31,763 nucleotides of DNA from an uncultured Bacilli bacterium (GTDB lineage Bacteria; Bacillota_I; Bacilli_A; RF39; UBA660). Position 1 is the first letter of the stretch. Every line of letters starts with the position of its first letter. Position numbers and translations under genes: made by a program. Positions 31,719-31,763 of this stretch are shown here, in pieces. Below the pieces are notes generated by a model that ran no database searches, was not told where the DNA came from, and saw only the letters and a list, made by a program, of their open reading frames with translations. The stretch covers positions 1-31,763 of the forward strand of contig CANQSC010000004.1 in assembly GCA_947626445.1 (NCBI GenBank), read 5' to 3'.

Positions 31719-31763
31719 TCATTATTTCTTAAAATTCAATGTTCCATTCTATTTCTATATCTC

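Overview
The window is strongly A+T-rich DNA from a low-GC Gram-positive bacterium. Genes end in TAA, TAG and TGA, and tryptophan is TGG, so this is the standard bacterial code and not the Mycoplasma code. Most genes have AGGAGG-type ribosome sites. The run parA-parB-mscS-DUF951-(transporter)-ychF is the arrangement found beside the replication origin in Bacilli. Together with the composition it suggests an uncultured gut-type member of the Bacilli (RF39/Erysipelotrichales-like); that placement is inference.

Region 1 (1-2520) is accessory. It holds a RelB/DinJ antitoxin whose YafQ toxin gene is broken, and a DUF4143-type AAA ATPase. An 85-bp direct repeat lies on both sides, and a scrap of a second ATPase 3' end lies to the left. 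Region 2 (2547-8661) is a seven-gene minus-strand operon for chromosome partitioning, osmotic release, a YchF ATPase, an AbgT-family transporter and a membrane protein. Region 3 (8700-12540) holds a GNAT acetyltransferase, a metallophosphoesterase, a decayed small gene, a large protein with an HEARH putative zinc site, and an UPF0158 protein.

Region 4 (13589-31464) is the main discovery. An Amidase_3-LysM cell-wall hydrolase gene is cut in two. Its C-terminal half with four LysM repeats lies at 12658-13594 and its N-terminal half at 31434-31718, both on the minus strand. Between them are 17,870 bp. Both junctions carry CCACCT. Joining the halves through that core restores the amidase frame exactly, and joining the element ends gives a near-palindromic attP with 18-bp arms matching at 14 positions and centred on a CC dinucleotide. 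This is what insertion by a large serine recombinase should leave, and such a recombinase, with a 31-codon leader gene, lies inside at 19264-20929.

The cargo looks like a defence island. It has a GNAT protein, a second DUF4143 ATPase with an operator-like palindrome over its promoter, a three-gene cassette with a CFI-box-like protein, an ABC-type ATPase plus TOPRIM-like nuclease pair, a two-gene restriction-modification system (GIY-YIG-like/helicase/methylase protein plus a companion subunit), an unknown 224-residue protein, an XRE-ImmA/IrrE plus PIN-like toxin-antitoxin pair, and a pRiA4b ORF-3-like protein with a 545-residue partner. Decayed copies of the same amidase-LysM gene inside the element suggest that the locus has been hit more than once. 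All functions are read from motifs and family resemblance; no search was run.
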